A stretch of 64,000 bases of DNA from Prorocentrum cordatum (Eukaryota > Sar > Dinophyceae > Prorocentrales > Prorocentraceae): contig CAUYUJ010009480.1 in assembly GCA_963575745.1 (NCBI GenBank), positions 306,747 to 370,746 of the forward strand, in the 5' to 3' direction. This document shows, piece after piece, positions 42,847 to 53,952 of the stretch (position 1 is its first letter; every line of letters starts with the position of its first letter). Under the pieces are notes generated by a model. It made no database searches and had not been told where the DNA came from. It saw only the letters and a list, made by a program, of their open reading frames with translations. The translations under genes and the position numbers were made by a program.

Positions 42847-43260
42847 GGCGGGGCCGGGCGTTTCGCCCGAGACGCCCTCACCACCTGTAGCCCTGAAGCT
42901 GGACGTTCGCAACAGCTACAAGGAGGAGGAGGAGGAGGAGGAGGAGGAGGAGGAGGAGGAGGAAGAGGAGGAGAAGAAGGAGGGAGGAGGAGGAGAAAGG
43001 AGGAGAAGGAGGGAGGAGGAGGAGGAGGAGGAGGAGGAGGAGGAGGAGGGAGGAGGAGGAGGAGGAGGAGGAGGAGGAGGAGGAAGCTAGACGTTCGCAA
43101 CAGCTACAGGGATGGAGGGCGGCTCATGTTCAAGATGAGGCTGATCGCCTTCGCGCTGCCGCGCACGTTCGTCTTCAAAGCTCGCAGCCGCTAGCTACGA
43201 GCATGGAGGGCGACGCCTTTTCAAAAGGGACTCTCGATCGAGACCGAGACGTTTCTCGAA
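42847..43260. repeat. 85-bp satellite, family S, locus 2, split by a GGA array
   Basis: The GC box GGCCGGGCGTTTCGCC (42852) is followed by the end of an S unit, a (GGA)n array (42921-43083), then two further S units (from about 43109 and 43203). The end sequence GAAGCTGGACGTTCGCAACA then GCTACA occurs on both sides of the array (42895-42920 and 43083-43108) with one mismatch. Confidence 0.75.
42921..43083. repeat. GGA microsatellite within satellite S
   Basis: (GGA)n with GGGA and GAA slips, purine on +, 300 bp from the opposite-sense 1-kb TCC array. Confidence 0.95.
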
Positions 43261-43278
43261 TCCTGACACCACGAACCT

Positions 43279-43370
43279 GAATTCGCCGGCCCAACGGGCC
43301 AGAGGCGTGCTGAGATCTCGGGTAACTGGTTCACAATATTTCTAGTTCGCGCGCGCGGAGCGGCCGAGAA
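43279..43370. repeat. Dispersed repeat, family K, copy 2
   Basis: AATTCGCCGGCCCAACGGGC, AGAGGCGTGCTGAGAT, GTAACTGG, ACAATATTTCTAGTTCGCG. Copy of 38464-38556. Confidence 0.8.
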
Positions 43371-43374
43371 GTAC

Positions 43375-43560
43375 CCCGGCCAGGTCCTGGTCAGGTCCCG
43401 GTCAGGTCCCCAGAGCACTCCAACGGAGGCGCCCCGAAAGGCCCCCAAAAGCCCCCCAAGAGGCGCTGGGGGCCCCCAAGACGCCGCCAAGAAGCCCCAA
43501 GAGACTCTCAAGAGGTCCCCAAGAGGCCCCCAAGAGGTCCTAAAGAGGGCTCCAGGGCCG
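43375..43560. repeat. GGCCCCAAGA-type minisatellite
   Basis: Begins with three CAGGTCCCGGT units at 43380-43410, then GGCCCCCAAAAG, GCCCCCCAAGA and GGTCCCCAAGA units. Confidence 0.75.
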
Positions 43561-43609
43561 GCGGAATGAGAGAAGCGATAAATATAATGTCTGGACAGTT
43601 ATATCCAAT

Positions 43610-43880
43610 GCACGGATGGAGGGCGATGCCTTTTCAAGACTGGGCTCCCGCTCGAAGTTCCCTGGAGCACATGACCTTAACTGAAAACTTGCGCAGCTCG
43701 AAAGAGATGCTCTCGAAACCTGATACCAAGAACCTGAATATGATGTGTACAAAATGTACCAAATTCACAGATGGAAGGCGACTCCTGTTCAAGACTGGGC
43801 TCCCGCTTGAAATTCCCCAGAGCTCCTGGCCAGGACCGCAAACTTGCGCAGCAGTTGTACGCATGGGGGTTGCAGGACAC
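43610..43880. repeat. Satellite S-related units, locus 3
   Basis: Two units about 155 bp apart share CGGATGGAGGGCGA-like starts, TTTCAAGACTGGGCTCCCGC, CGAAGTTCCC-like and AACTTGCGCAGC segments (43613 and 43766). Confidence 0.65.
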
Positions 43881-44020
43881 CTCGTTGGAATGCAGGAGAA
43901 TACCTCTGCCGCATTGCTGGCGACGCGCGGGGAAGAGGCACATCACTGCCCGCTCGAAGCGGGGCTCTCGCCTGAAGGGCCTGCCCAGAGAGCGATTGGT
44001 CGTTCAAGGGGGGGGGGTGT

Positions 44021-44174
44021 ACCAGCCTGGAACATATCCCTATCCCTATGTTCGGCATCGCCTCATCGCGATGCCAATCTTAGGGATTCCCTTAGTTTTT
44101 CAGGGCGCATCCCTAAGATTGTCATCGCCTTTTGGCGTGTCAATCTCAGGGATAGGGATAAGTTCGAGGCTGGT
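44021..44174 (-). mobile_element. Foldback element, family I, copy 2
   Basis: ACCAGCCTGGAAC then ATATCCCTATCCCTA, ending GGGATAGGGATAAG then TTCGAGGCTGGT. Orientation is opposite to 29042-29199, whose left arm corresponds to this right arm. G runs flank both sides, so a target duplication cannot be defined. Confidence 0.8.
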
Positions 44175-46160
44175 GAGGGGGGGGCGCTTCGAGCAGTGGC
44201 GGGGAAAGCTCGCAGGGCCTCTGGAGGAGGGGGCCCGCGCACGCACGACTCTAAAGGTGCGGAGGAGAGGAAAGTGATCCAACTGGGGAGGAGGACGCGC
44301 CGTGCCGCGCAGACCGACTCGGCGAAGCCGACCGTGGGCCCAGGGCACATCCGATCCGGTCAGAGTCAGAGTGGCAGCTCGGGCGCAGAACGGGGGAGGG
44401 CCAGCCTTCGCAGCAAGTTGCCCAGGCCCCCAGCCCATGTCACGTGGCACCCGTGGCAAAAGGGAGGGGAGAGAGAGGAACGGATATGGACGAAGAGGAG
44501 GAGGACGACGACGACGTCCCCTGTCCCTCCCTGTCTCTTCCCCCGCCCCGGTCCCCTCGCCCGGTCCCTACCCCCTCTCCTGCTCCGCTCCCCTTCTCCG
44601 CCCACCTCCCCGTCCCCCCAGCCCATCACTCACCGATGGGAGAAGGGAAGAGAGGGAGAAGGAGGAGCGAAGAAGGAGGAGGAGGAGGAAGAGGAGGAGC
44701 AGGACGACGACGAAAACGCCCCCTATCCCTCCCGTCCCCGTCCTCCCCGCTCCCCCGGCTCCTCGCGCTTCTTGCGCGCCGCCTCCTCCTCGGCCAGCCT
44801 GGCGGGCACGCGCGGCCGAGCCCGAGGGGGGGGGCGGGCGGACGGGTGAGCCGGGGGCCAAGGGGATGGCGAAGGGAGAGAGAGAGGGTGAGGAGGACCC
44901 TGGTCTGGGACGCACAGAGACATACTAGTACTATGCGTCCTCCTAGGAGGCGCGCGTCCGACCCGAACATATAATAGACCCATCTTGTAATATATCGTTT
45001 CCCGAGCCGTGTGGCCAGAAAGCGCCCGCCACGGCGCATATACTATAAGATTTCTCGGTGCGCACGTCGCCCCTGGGGAGGGGGGGGGGGGGGCGACGCA
45101 CATGTAGCATAAGCATATTGGGGTGGCGCCGATGGTCTGGACCATATGAGCACTTCTGATCAAGCCGGGACTCGAAAGCACATACTGCACTTTGGGGGCA
45201 GCCCTCGGGGCAGTCGGGACAGGACAGTGGCCCCAGCGTTGGCGGGGCCAGGAGCAGGTCTGCCCCTGGAGCGCGCCAGGGCCACTGGGCACGCTTGGCC
45301 AATCTGCTGGGCGGTTTTCATATCAGACCGCCCACAAGATTGGCAGAACAAAATTTCCCAGAGGGCAGACGACACATGAGAGGAATGGGCCCGCATGGTG
45401 ACAAGGTAGGCAACAATACCGTCATGGCTTCCCTGCTGCGAACACACAGATCCAACATCGGGGAGGTCCTGAACACGTAAGATCGGCCTCGACCAAGGCC
45501 TCGGGCGAGCGGTAGATCACGTAGAATGCACATCACAACAGCATCACATAATGACATATGGACTCAAAATCGCGCACGCTCTCTTCATCAAGACGAGCGA
45601 CAATCCAACCACAGTGACATAATCGGCGGTGATATTCAGCAGACTTACCGCCATAATCATCCAATCCGTAAGTTCTTCCTGTCAGCACGCTCCCGTCAGA
45701 GAACAGGTCCCACGATTACACAAGACTGCGGGAAGGGGGGAGATAAGACACATCAGCGGCAAGCGGCGGGAAAGTTCGATTCCAGACAGCTGAGCGCTGA
45801 TGCACGTCAAGCAGAACGAAGTCAACATACATGCTGGATTGTAACATGTGCGGGGAATCAACTTGGTCATTACACGAGCAACCCCACACTCGGCGGTGCA
45901 GTTGTCGCCCTTTCGACGTCAAATTGCGGGCAAAGACAGGCAGTGAAACATCCAGCACCCTGCAGTCTGGCCCCAGGCCAAAGACAGCCAATCACAGCAC
46001 AGCATAAACAGGGAGCCTCGGAGTTCCTCCCCTCCTGGAGCACAAACCGTGTGCAGACTCCAACTCCAACAACAGTTGGATAAGCACCTCCCTCAGGAAA
46101 AATGGAAGGAGGAAACACTATCTTCAAGACGGAGCTTTCCAGTGGGGGGGGACCATGAGG
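44175..46160. other. Unassigned stretch
   Basis: Pyrimidine/purine-rich at 44480-44720. The + frame 45526-46083 (185 codons; SQHTCWIVTCAGNQLGHYTS near its middle) is free of low complexity but has no recognisable family. No repeat copies noted. Confidence 0.25.
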
Positions 46161-46164
46161 TGGC

Positions 46165-46325
46165 AGGAGGGGGAGGAGGAGGGGAGGAGGAGGAGGAGGA
46201 GGAGGAGGAGGAGGGAGGAGGAGGAGGAGGAGGAGGAGGAGGAGGGGGAGGGAGGAGGGGGAGGGGAGGGGAGGAGGAGGAGGAGGAGGAGGAGGAGGAG
46301 GAGGAGGAGGAGGAGGAGGAGGAGG
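46165..46325. repeat. GGA microsatellite
   Basis: (GGA)n with GGGG interruptions; purine on +. Confidence 0.95.
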
Positions 46326-47919
46326 ACAGAGTCGGGACCCCACCCTGGGCACAGGACGGTACACATCGTCGCGCCAGCAGGTCCTTTTCAGTCCCCCAGC
46401 AGCCTCCCAGCCTCAAGAGCGCAGGGTGGATCAGCGTGCCTGGACGGGGCACGCTCGACTCCACGCTCCCGCCCAGCTGGCAGTAAGCTGCAAACACCAG
46501 CAATAGCAAGCAGGCGCTCCTTCCCCACAGGAAAAGCAGGGCCATCAGCTTCATCATCGTTCACAGCAGGCGTGGTGGTCGTGCGAGCCCCCGAGCTGCG
46601 AAGCCCCGAACGCTGTGCCGCCTGCAACCGAAGACCCTGGACATCTGCCACCGCGAGGCCCAGAACCGAATGGCTCCAGGATCCCACGGACCGAACTCCA
46701 GGCTTGCAGACATTGCTGGACTCTTCTCGCAAGCGGGCAAGGTACGCAAGCTTCCGAGATCCCTCGAAGGCCTTGTGCCTTCGAAGTTTCCCTTGCCACG
46801 AGCACCTCTCCTTACGGTCAGTCGCCATGGCGCCTAAAGGCGCTTGACCTGAGAAGCAGACCTGGCAGGCAACCGCTTCTCCTCGGGAAGCCGCGCTGGG
46901 GTCGCGCGCAGGCTCAGCAGCGGAGGCCACCGCCGCCGGCTTCGCAGACACAACGCAAGCAGCGGTGGACTTCGCATCGGCGAAAAATTAAATCAGAAGC
47001 AGCAGGCGGCAGGGAAGGCACACCGTGATCGCGCAACCCTGGGAGCTACTGCGACTTACCATTGACCTACGATCGAATCTGCAGCGCAGGCAACCTCCGA
47101 CGAGCAAGATCGAGCAGATCCTGCAAGTCTGTCTGTTGTATTTACCCATGGCATCGGCTGGCGACACCCAGCGAGAATCGATCGGCACGGGAGGGTCACC
47201 TCCGAGATGGCGCCAGCCACTGGGAGCAGACTGGGACACGTATGCACGACAGTACCGAAATTCAGGAGATGGACAGGGTAACCCGCCTTCAGCGCGAGCG
47301 AGCCGTACCAGCAGCGACAGAAGAACCAGATCAAACAGCTTCTCCAAATCCCAGTGCGGAGAAGCCGACTCGAACCCATCCGAACTAGCCGACCGAAGGG
47401 CGGCCTGGAAGGCTGATGAGCCCTGAACCGCCGTGTCCTAGAAGTTGGTGTTTGCTTCACTCCACGTATCAATATCATCACCATGCAAAGAGGAAGAGGA
47501 AGAGGGGGAGGGGGGAGGAGGCATGGGACGACGAGAAGGCGCAAGGTCGATGGGGGGGCGAGATTCTAGACCTCCACTACTTGATGGACGCCAGCTCTGT
47601 GGCCAGCAGGGCAGCTCGATCCCTCTCCATGCCCACTCCTGGGTCTCCTACCTGGATGCGGTTCCGGTCAGCATGCAGAAAACGAAGGACAGAATAACAG
47701 AGCGCCAATATATTTGAAATGAGCCCGAAGCTCGCCCGTGGCACGTACCATTGAGACCGAACCTCGCAGGAGGGTCAGAGGGGGAGAAGGGGGGAGGAGG
47801 ATGGGGAGGAGGAGAGGCGAGGATCGAGAAGCGAGGAGCGAGGGGAAGAGCGAGGAGCGAGGAGAGATGAGTGAGGGGGAGGAGGAGAAGGAGGAGGAGG
47901 AGGAAGATCAGGTAAGATA
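46326..47919. other. Unassigned, ending purine-rich
   Basis: Open frames on both strands at 46388-47060 and 47025-47426 have no known domain. From 47770 to 47912 the + strand is almost pure purine (GAGCGAGG words). Confidence 0.25.
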
Positions 47920-48178
47920 AGATACTATAAATTCGATGGGGTCAGGGTTTATAAGATGATACACGATAAGACACAACTATGCAATATAACATTAGACTAT
48001 AAGACATGGCATGTAAAACATGTACTCGTATATGCGAAAAATGAAGAATTATCAGACGTGCTAACGTACGATACGGTAAGACACCATAAGACCATGACGT
48101 AGAATACCCGATACCAATAAGGCACGAACAACAGGATAATACATGAGAGATTATTTAGAATACAGGATGCGGCCTGGA
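47920..48178. repeat. AT-rich island with ATAAGA words
   Basis: A sharp drop in GC content. Degenerate repetition of GATAAGACAC, ATAAGAC and TATAAGA at irregular 15-40 bp spacing. Confidence 0.55.
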
Positions 48179-48396
48179 CTAAGGAACAAAAATAAGGAAC
48201 GAAGCCCCCTTTTTCCAAGTAAGTCTACGAAGTCCGAAGGAACGTCCGAGCTCTTTTCTAGCGACCCTCATCGACAAAACGAACCCGCGCGTCAATAATC
48301 TCAAGGAACACCAGGGGGGCTCGCCGCCAAAAAGGTAGCGGAACGCATGCAAACCAAAGGAACGACCGAGCCCCTTTTGAAAAGTAAGTGTTCCGT
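48179..48396 (-). repeat. Dispersed repeat, family M, copy 1 plus partial copy
   Basis: CTAAGGAAC then AATAAGGAACG and GCCCCCTTTTTCC, later CAAGGAACACC; these blocks recur at 62631-62775. A second, partial unit follows at about 48352-48396 (AAAGGAACGACCGAGCCCC then AAGTAAGTGTTCC). The antisense translations of the copies are similar. Confidence 0.65.
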
Positions 48397-49239
48397 AATC
48401 AAGCGGGACCCTGTAGGGCCCTCTACAATGCACTACGATAATATGATATACGGTCTTGTGAGGTGGGTTTTGATTAGATGTAAAGATCTGCCAGTGCATG
48501 TTAATAGAGGAAGGTATAATACCAGACAGTCTGGTATGGTACCAGCTACGATGATGTGTGGCAAGGCAACACAATATACTATACCATATAATAAGATTAT
48601 ATGGATATTGCCATGAAAAGACAAGACACCTTGCGATAACGTGAGATGCGATGCTATAGCACAACATCATGTAGTACACTAGAGTGTGATAACGACCGTG
48701 CGAGGAGAGGTCGGATGGCCATCGCGCCAAACACTCGGCAAGGGAAACAAATGTATGCTATCGAATTCCTTGTTTGTTTCTCCTTCACCCGCTGGAGAAA
48801 ACCAACCACTCTCCGCTCATATCGTGGGGCATCCTGGCCAGCCGGAAAGCCGTTGTGGACCGACGAAACGCTTTTGACAGCACGGAGGGGGCTCAAAGAG
48901 TAGCTTCAAGCCGAGACACAGGGATGGCCTTATCAAGAATGTCCCTCAAACGAGGTGGAGGCCGGTCAGGTGGAGGGGGAGGAGAAAAGAGGAGGGAGGA
49001 GAAGGAAGGAGGAAGAGAGAGAGAGAGATAGAGAACATACAAAAAAAACTAGCCACGTTTGAGCGAGCTAGAATGCCAAGTGCTGTCTGGCTGAGTTTCT
49101 GCAATATGATAAAAAGACCCCCGCATCTAGTCGCATTTCTCTGTATGCATAAGCCCCCGTCCCGAGGCCACCATCCCCTGTAATGCATGGCACGTTCGCG
49201 CCCCCGAGGCCACAATCCCTGGTAGATACGACGGATGCG
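48397..49239. other. Unassigned stretch
   Basis: AT-richer to about 48670, with a palindromic AGACAGTCTGGTATGGTACCA near 48523. Purine-rich with (GA)n at 48955-49030. No gene recognised. Confidence 0.3.
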
Positions 49240-49510
49240 CGCTCCCGAGGCCGAGATGCCTCCGAGGCGGCCCAAGAGGGCTCCAAGACGGGCCACGCTG
49301 GCCTCAAGACTGCCCAGGATGGCCTGCCGGGGGACCCAAGACGGGCTTCTCGGGCCCTTCCACTGCCCAAAATGGCGCCAACACTGCCTCACGACTGCCC
49401 CCAGGCACCCACCATGCGGAAGAACCCCAAGACGGCCTCAGAGGGGCCCAAACGGCCCAAGATGGCCTCACAGGAGGCCCAGACAGCCACACGACGGCCC
49501 TAACGAGTTC
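49240..49510. repeat. GGCCCCAAGA-type minisatellite
   Basis: GGCCCAAGAGG, GCTCCAAGACG, GGCCACGCTG, GCCTCAAGACT, GGGACCCAAGACG; same type and orientation as at 39.0-39.4 kb. Confidence 0.75.
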
Positions 49511-49592
49511 CATGAGGGCTCCTGAACAAGTGAAGACAAATGGTGTCACATGTGGCGGCATTCCTCTTCCTGCTCTTCCTTCTGCTCCTCCT

Positions 49593-49648
49593 GTTCCTCC
49601 TCCTCCTCCTCCTCCTCCTCCTCCTCCTCCTCCTCCTCCTCCTCCTTC
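49593..49648. repeat. TCC microsatellite
   Basis: (CTC)n, 210 bp upstream of an opposite-sense GGA array. Confidence 0.95.
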
Positions 49649-49856
49649 ACATCATGCGCTATCACGATGGCGGGACTTGCCCAAGGCAGCTGTATAAAAC
49701 AATACATAAGAATGAGGAGAGAAAGAGAGAGGGAGAGAGAACGAATAGAAAAAGAGAGAGAGAGAGTAGAAAGAGCCGAGAGAGGACAGAAGAGGCAAGA
49801 GAGAGGAGAAGAGCCGAAAAAGACGGAGAGCGCGGATGGGGGTGACGGTGAAGCAA

Positions 49857-50100
49857 GGGGGGGAGGAGGAGGGGGAGGGGGAGGGGGAGGGGGAGGAGGA
49901 GGAGGAGGAGGAGGAGGAGGAGGAGGAGGAGGGGAGGAGGAGGAGAGGGAGAGAGGGAGGAGGGAGGAGAGAGGAGGAGGAGGAGGAGGAGGAGGAGGAG
50001 GAGGAGAGGAGGAGGAGGAGGAGAAAGAGGAGGAGGAAGAGGAGGAGGAGGAGGAAGATGAGGAGGAGGAGCAGCAGCAGCCGCAGCAGCAGCAGATGGA
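49857..50100. repeat. GGA array
   Basis: (GGA)n with (GGGGAG)n at the start, ending in (GCA)n at 50068-50095. The preceding 49710-49800 is (GA)n-rich. Confidence 0.95.
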
Positions 50101-51519
50101 AACCCAGAGAGGGGGGCGGTGGACCCCCTCAGGCAGGGGCGGGGCGCCGCCTCCCGCCGAGCACGCGCGCGCGCCCCCCCTGCACGAGGGCCTCTTCGCC
50201 TCCGCCTCGCGCCGCTCCTCCTCGGAGGGGCGGTGCGCGCAGAGGATGAGGCACTCCTCCCGGCGGCTCGCGGCGGGGGCCCTCGCGGGAAGGGGGGCCC
50301 CAAGGACGGGCGGCCTCCCACCCGTGCAGGCGCGGCCGGGGACCCCCCTGCTCGGCCTCGGGCCCCCCCCCCTCCCGCGAGGGCCCCCGCGTGGAGCCGC
50401 CCCATCCTCGATGAAGTCGCCGTCGCCCACCCAGGTGCCGTCGAGCTCCCCGGCGCACGGGGCCATCCTCCTGGGCTCCTGCGGGGGCGCCGGGCGCCCC
50501 GTGGAGGGGCTCCTCGGCCTCTCTCGGCGCCCCCCCCCTCCTCCTCCACCTCTTCTCGTCGTCCCTCCTTCCCTCCTGCCTCGAGCCCCTCGTTCTCGTC
50601 ACTCTCCCTCTGCTCCTTCTGGATATGTTCCTCATGCTCGCTGTCCTCCTCCTCCTCCGCCTCCTCCTCCTCCTCCTCCCCCTCCCCGAAACCTCAGACA
50701 CTGGAAGAATAATAAGAAAAAGAAGAAGAAGACGTTGGAGAAGAATGATAGTAATAATAATAATAAGAAGAAGAAGAAGAAGTCTGCTACACGCAGTGAC
50801 CTCCGCAATCATCCTCCCATTCGGATTCTGCGTCGCAGCATTTTTTGGCGAGGAGAAGGGGATGGGAGCGGACAGCGATAGTATACACGACTCGCCTCGC
50901 CAAGTGAGTGTGCCGACAACTATCACGTTCGTCGCAAAGCTGGTTCTACGAACGTGGCCGAAACTTCGTTCAATGACTTGGGAAAACAAGGATTCGGGCC
51001 CTCTGGAAAGCCCGTTGGTGCCACGATGACGTTGCTGCTTCCCACAGACGCCGGCTGGAGCGGACAAATCCTGCCCCCCAGATACAGATGCAAATAAAAG
51101 GAGCTTCCTGTGACAAGCTTGTCTGGGCGAGCTTCTGCGTCACAACAGTAATCTGCCCTTCGACAGCGCGTCAAATTCCTCATCCTACTGCTCCACCTGT
51201 TGATCGCCTTCCTCCCTGCTCCCTCCTAGCTGCTTCCCCTCTCTTCTCTCTCTGTCCTCCCCCCTGATGCTCATGCTCAAGACTCGCTCTCCCTCCCCAT
51301 CCCCCTCCAGCATTATCAGCATGCCTCTTCTCAGTATCAGCAAAGGGCGTATACATATGCAGGAACATGCACATACCACCGCAGATATGTGTACATCCAG
51401 ATTCCCAAAACGGTGCTTGTACTTAGAGCTTCTCACGGATATCACTAAAGAATTGGACAGCTCTGGCGAGAATGTTTCACGTTGCCGCCCGTGGCCGTCT
51501 CGTAGCCGCCTCGTGCGCT
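50101..51519. other. Unassigned; possible short coding segment on the - strand
   Basis: The - frame 49546-50466 begins APCAGELDGTWVGDGDFIED and contains RPSEEERREAEAKRPS before collapsing into poly-Ser/Pro/Glu of the GGA array. It looks protein-like at its N-terminus but I recognise no family. A (TCC)n lies at 50645-50685 and (GAA/AAT)n at 50708-50780. Confidence 0.25.
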
Positions 51520-51920
51520 GGGTGGACTACGTAGCTCACACCACATATATTGCGCGACATAACTTACACCTCGGAGCTCACGCATAGTTCACACCGAATG
51601 GCTCACATGCGGTAGCTCACACCACACAAATTGCACCACCTAATTGCATCACCGAGCTCGCACTGAATAGACTGCACGACTTAGATTGCATCGCATAGCT
51701 TAAACCCAATAGCTCACTCCACACATATTGCACATACAGTGGGCAGCATGCACAGCATAGCTTCCACCAAACACTTCATTCCACACATATGCATCCACAA
51801 AGCTTACACCGCATAACTCACACCACATCTACTACACCATGTCAACTGCACCAGGTAGCCTCACAGCTCGCACCACACGTATCACATGTCACATATTATA
51901 CCACATAGCCCGCACAACAA
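51520..51920. repeat. Degenerate TAGCTCACACCACA repeat
   Basis: Words TAGCTCACACCACA, GAGCTCACGCATA, TAGCTTAAACC, TAACTCACACCACA and CACATATTGCAC alternate at about 12-25 bp spacing over 400 bp. Composition is far less GC-rich than the flanks. Confidence 0.75.
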
Positions 51921-52460
51921 CAAGGCAACATGTCACGATTCGGGGTCCACGCTGGAAAGCACACACACACACACGCACACTGTAAACATTTGGACATCGA
52001 TGTCAAGCAATACATGCTGCCATGTTGCAAATGATTCGCTTCTGGCGGAGCAAGACGCGTATATCACCCGCTCTGCACACAGCTTGCAGCGTGAGCACCG
52101 CGGCAGGAGTGTGAGTGCTCGCCGCACCTGCACTTGGGGGTGTAGGCGGTGTGGTAATGCGTCAAAAGTGGTGCCGTAAGGCCGTCCTGTCGTACACGTC
52201 CGTGCTGGCCATCAGGTGAGTCGGGTGACGAGGTGGGTCAGGCGGCATGGAGAGTGGAGGGGCAGGGCAGAGGGTAGGAGAAGGAGAACAAGAAGAAGTA
52301 TGAGTATGAGTAGAAGTAGGAGGAGGATGAGGAGGAGAAGGGAGATGCAGGGGAGAGGGGAATGATGGGGGTGGGTGGGGAGGCGAGGAGAAAGGAGAAT
52401 GTGGAGGAAGAGAGAAGAGGTCTCACGTAGCTCAAGTCTGACCAACTCAAGAAAGAGAAG
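51921..52460. other. Unassigned stretch
   Basis: (CA)n at 51959-51980; purine-rich with GAGTATGAGTAGAAGTAGGA at 52288-52330. No gene recognised. Confidence 0.3.
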
Positions 52461-52461
52461 A

Positions 52462-52504
52462 GGAGGAGGAGGAGGAGGAGGAGGAGGAGGGGGAGGAGGA
52501 AAAG
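52462..52504. repeat. GGA microsatellite
   Basis: (GGA)n with one GGG slip, in a purine-rich segment from 52250 to 52545. Confidence 0.9.
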
Positions 52505-52697
52505 GAGGACAAGGATGAGGAAGAGGAAGAGGAGGGAACAACACGAGAATACAGAACCGCGTCGCGCGTCCTTCAAGGAGATCTGCGCGCAGTGCCCGTA
52601 GACGCAGTCGGGGACGAAAGTCACCTCCCCGAAAAAGGCTCTACCTGTCTGCTTTCGTAAGTGAGCCACCCCCTGGGGCGGTGAAAGAAAGTGAGGG

Positions 52698-52743
52698 GGA
52701 GGAGGAGGAGGAGGAGGAGGAGGAGGAGGAGGAGGAGGAGGAA
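52698..52743. repeat. GGA microsatellite
   Basis: (GGA)n, about 15 units. Confidence 0.9.
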
Positions 52744-52779
52744 ACAAGAGAAACGATGATCACCTTCCCACTTCGCCCT

Positions 52780-53190
52780 GACGCCTCCTCCTGTTTCCTC
52801 CTCCTCCTTCTCATCGTCCTCCGCATCTCCCTCTTCCCTCCCCCTGCTCCCTATTGTTTGTCCTCCTCCCTCTGGTTTCTCCGCGTTGTCTTCATCCGCC
52901 CGAATGTATATACCATTCATCATCCCTCCCGTTTCCTCCGCATGCTCCTTATCCTGTGCATGACCCTGCTAAGCCTCCTCCTACCCCCTCCTCCTCTTCA
53001 CTCATCCTCCTTATCCTCGTTATCCTCCATCCTCTTCTCCCCCTCCTCATCCCTCTCTCTTCCCATCCCTCCTCATCCTTCTTCTCTTCCACCCTCCTCC
53101 TCCTCCTCCTCCTCCTCGTCCTCTACCCCCTCCTCCTCTTCCTCATCCTCTTCCTCTTCCCCCTCCCTCTCCCCCTCCCACCCTCTACAA
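52780..53190. repeat. Pyrimidine-rich tract with TCC runs
   Basis: Imperfect TCC/TCT sequence on +, opposite in sense to the GGA arrays just upstream, with a nearly pure (CTC)n at 53095-53120. Confidence 0.7.
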
Positions 53191-53289
53191 TTATTCAATA
53201 TGAAAATACTCTCCCTCTTCCCCTGATGGCGTCCGGGTGATGGCCGCGCACCCTCCGCGTACTGTTTTTTTAGACACAGGATGCCCGGG

Positions 53290-53490
53290 AAATCCCGGGA
53301 AACGACTCTCGCTGAGGCGCCGGCGTCATTTTTTCCCAAAATGCTGCTCTCGTTGAGGCGCCGGCCTCATTTCTGCTCCCGAATCGTTCCGAATCGTGCT
53401 CCCGCTGCAGCGTGGGCCTCATTTTCGGATCGGTGTTTGGCCTCCGTCGTTCAGGATGGCGTTCTCGCCCCAGCGCGGGCCTCTTTCTCG
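53290..53490. repeat. Tandem repeat of about 50-60 bp
   Basis: Units begin CTCTCGCTGAGGCGCCGGCG (about 53308), CTCTCGTTGAGGCGCCGGCC (53348), CTCCCGCTGCAGCGTGGGCC (53399) and CTCGCCCCAGCGCGGGCC (53465), each followed by TCATTT-like sequence. Confidence 0.75.
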
Positions 53491-53513
53491 CGCGCCCATC
53501 CGCCCGCCACCAC

Positions 53514-53672
53514 CGCGCCGCACCGCCACCACACCACCACCACCACCACCACAACCACCACCAGCACCACCACCAGTACCACACACACCACCACACACCA
53601 CCACCACAGCACCACCACCACCATCACACCACACCACCACCACCACCACCACCACCACCCCACCACCACCAC
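53514..53672. repeat. CAC microsatellite
   Basis: (CAC)n with ACA and AGC interruptions. Confidence 0.95.
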
Positions 53673-53676
53673 GCAC

Positions 53677-53716
<40 letters not shown>

Positions 53717-53741
53717 CACACGCACGCACGCACGCACGCAC
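53677..53741. repeat. GCAC tetranucleotide array
   Basis: (GCAC)n with one ACAC variant; gives HARTHART and VRACVRAC translations in all frames. Confidence 0.95.
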
Positions 53742-53885
53742 GTGCACCACCACCCACTACGCACGCGCGCGCGGAGCCACAGGTCCGCTACGACACGCGT
53801 CCGCGGATAGAGAAAATCAGCGCCATGGTAAGGGATGGGAGGGAGGGGTAGGACGTCAGATATGACGCGAGCGCACCTAGCTTGC

Positions 53886-53952
53886 CCCCTCCCCCTCCTC
53901 CTCCTCCTCCTCCTCCTCCTCCTCCTCCTCCTCCTCCTCCTCCTCCTCCTCG
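53886..53952. repeat. TCC microsatellite
   Basis: (TCC)n, about 22 units. Confidence 0.95.

Noticed and set aside
40904-43090. 728-codon + frame
   Set aside because: More than half is poly-Ser/Pro/Leu from the 1-kb TCC array; frequent phase slips make the frame arbitrary.
51520-51920. Possible CRISPR or tRNA cluster
   Set aside because: Degenerate spacing and no cloverleaf or spacer structure.
53419-53757. VRACVRAC / HARTHART repeat peptides
   Set aside because: A tetranucleotide array gives a repeated four-residue peptide in every frame; not evidence of a gene.
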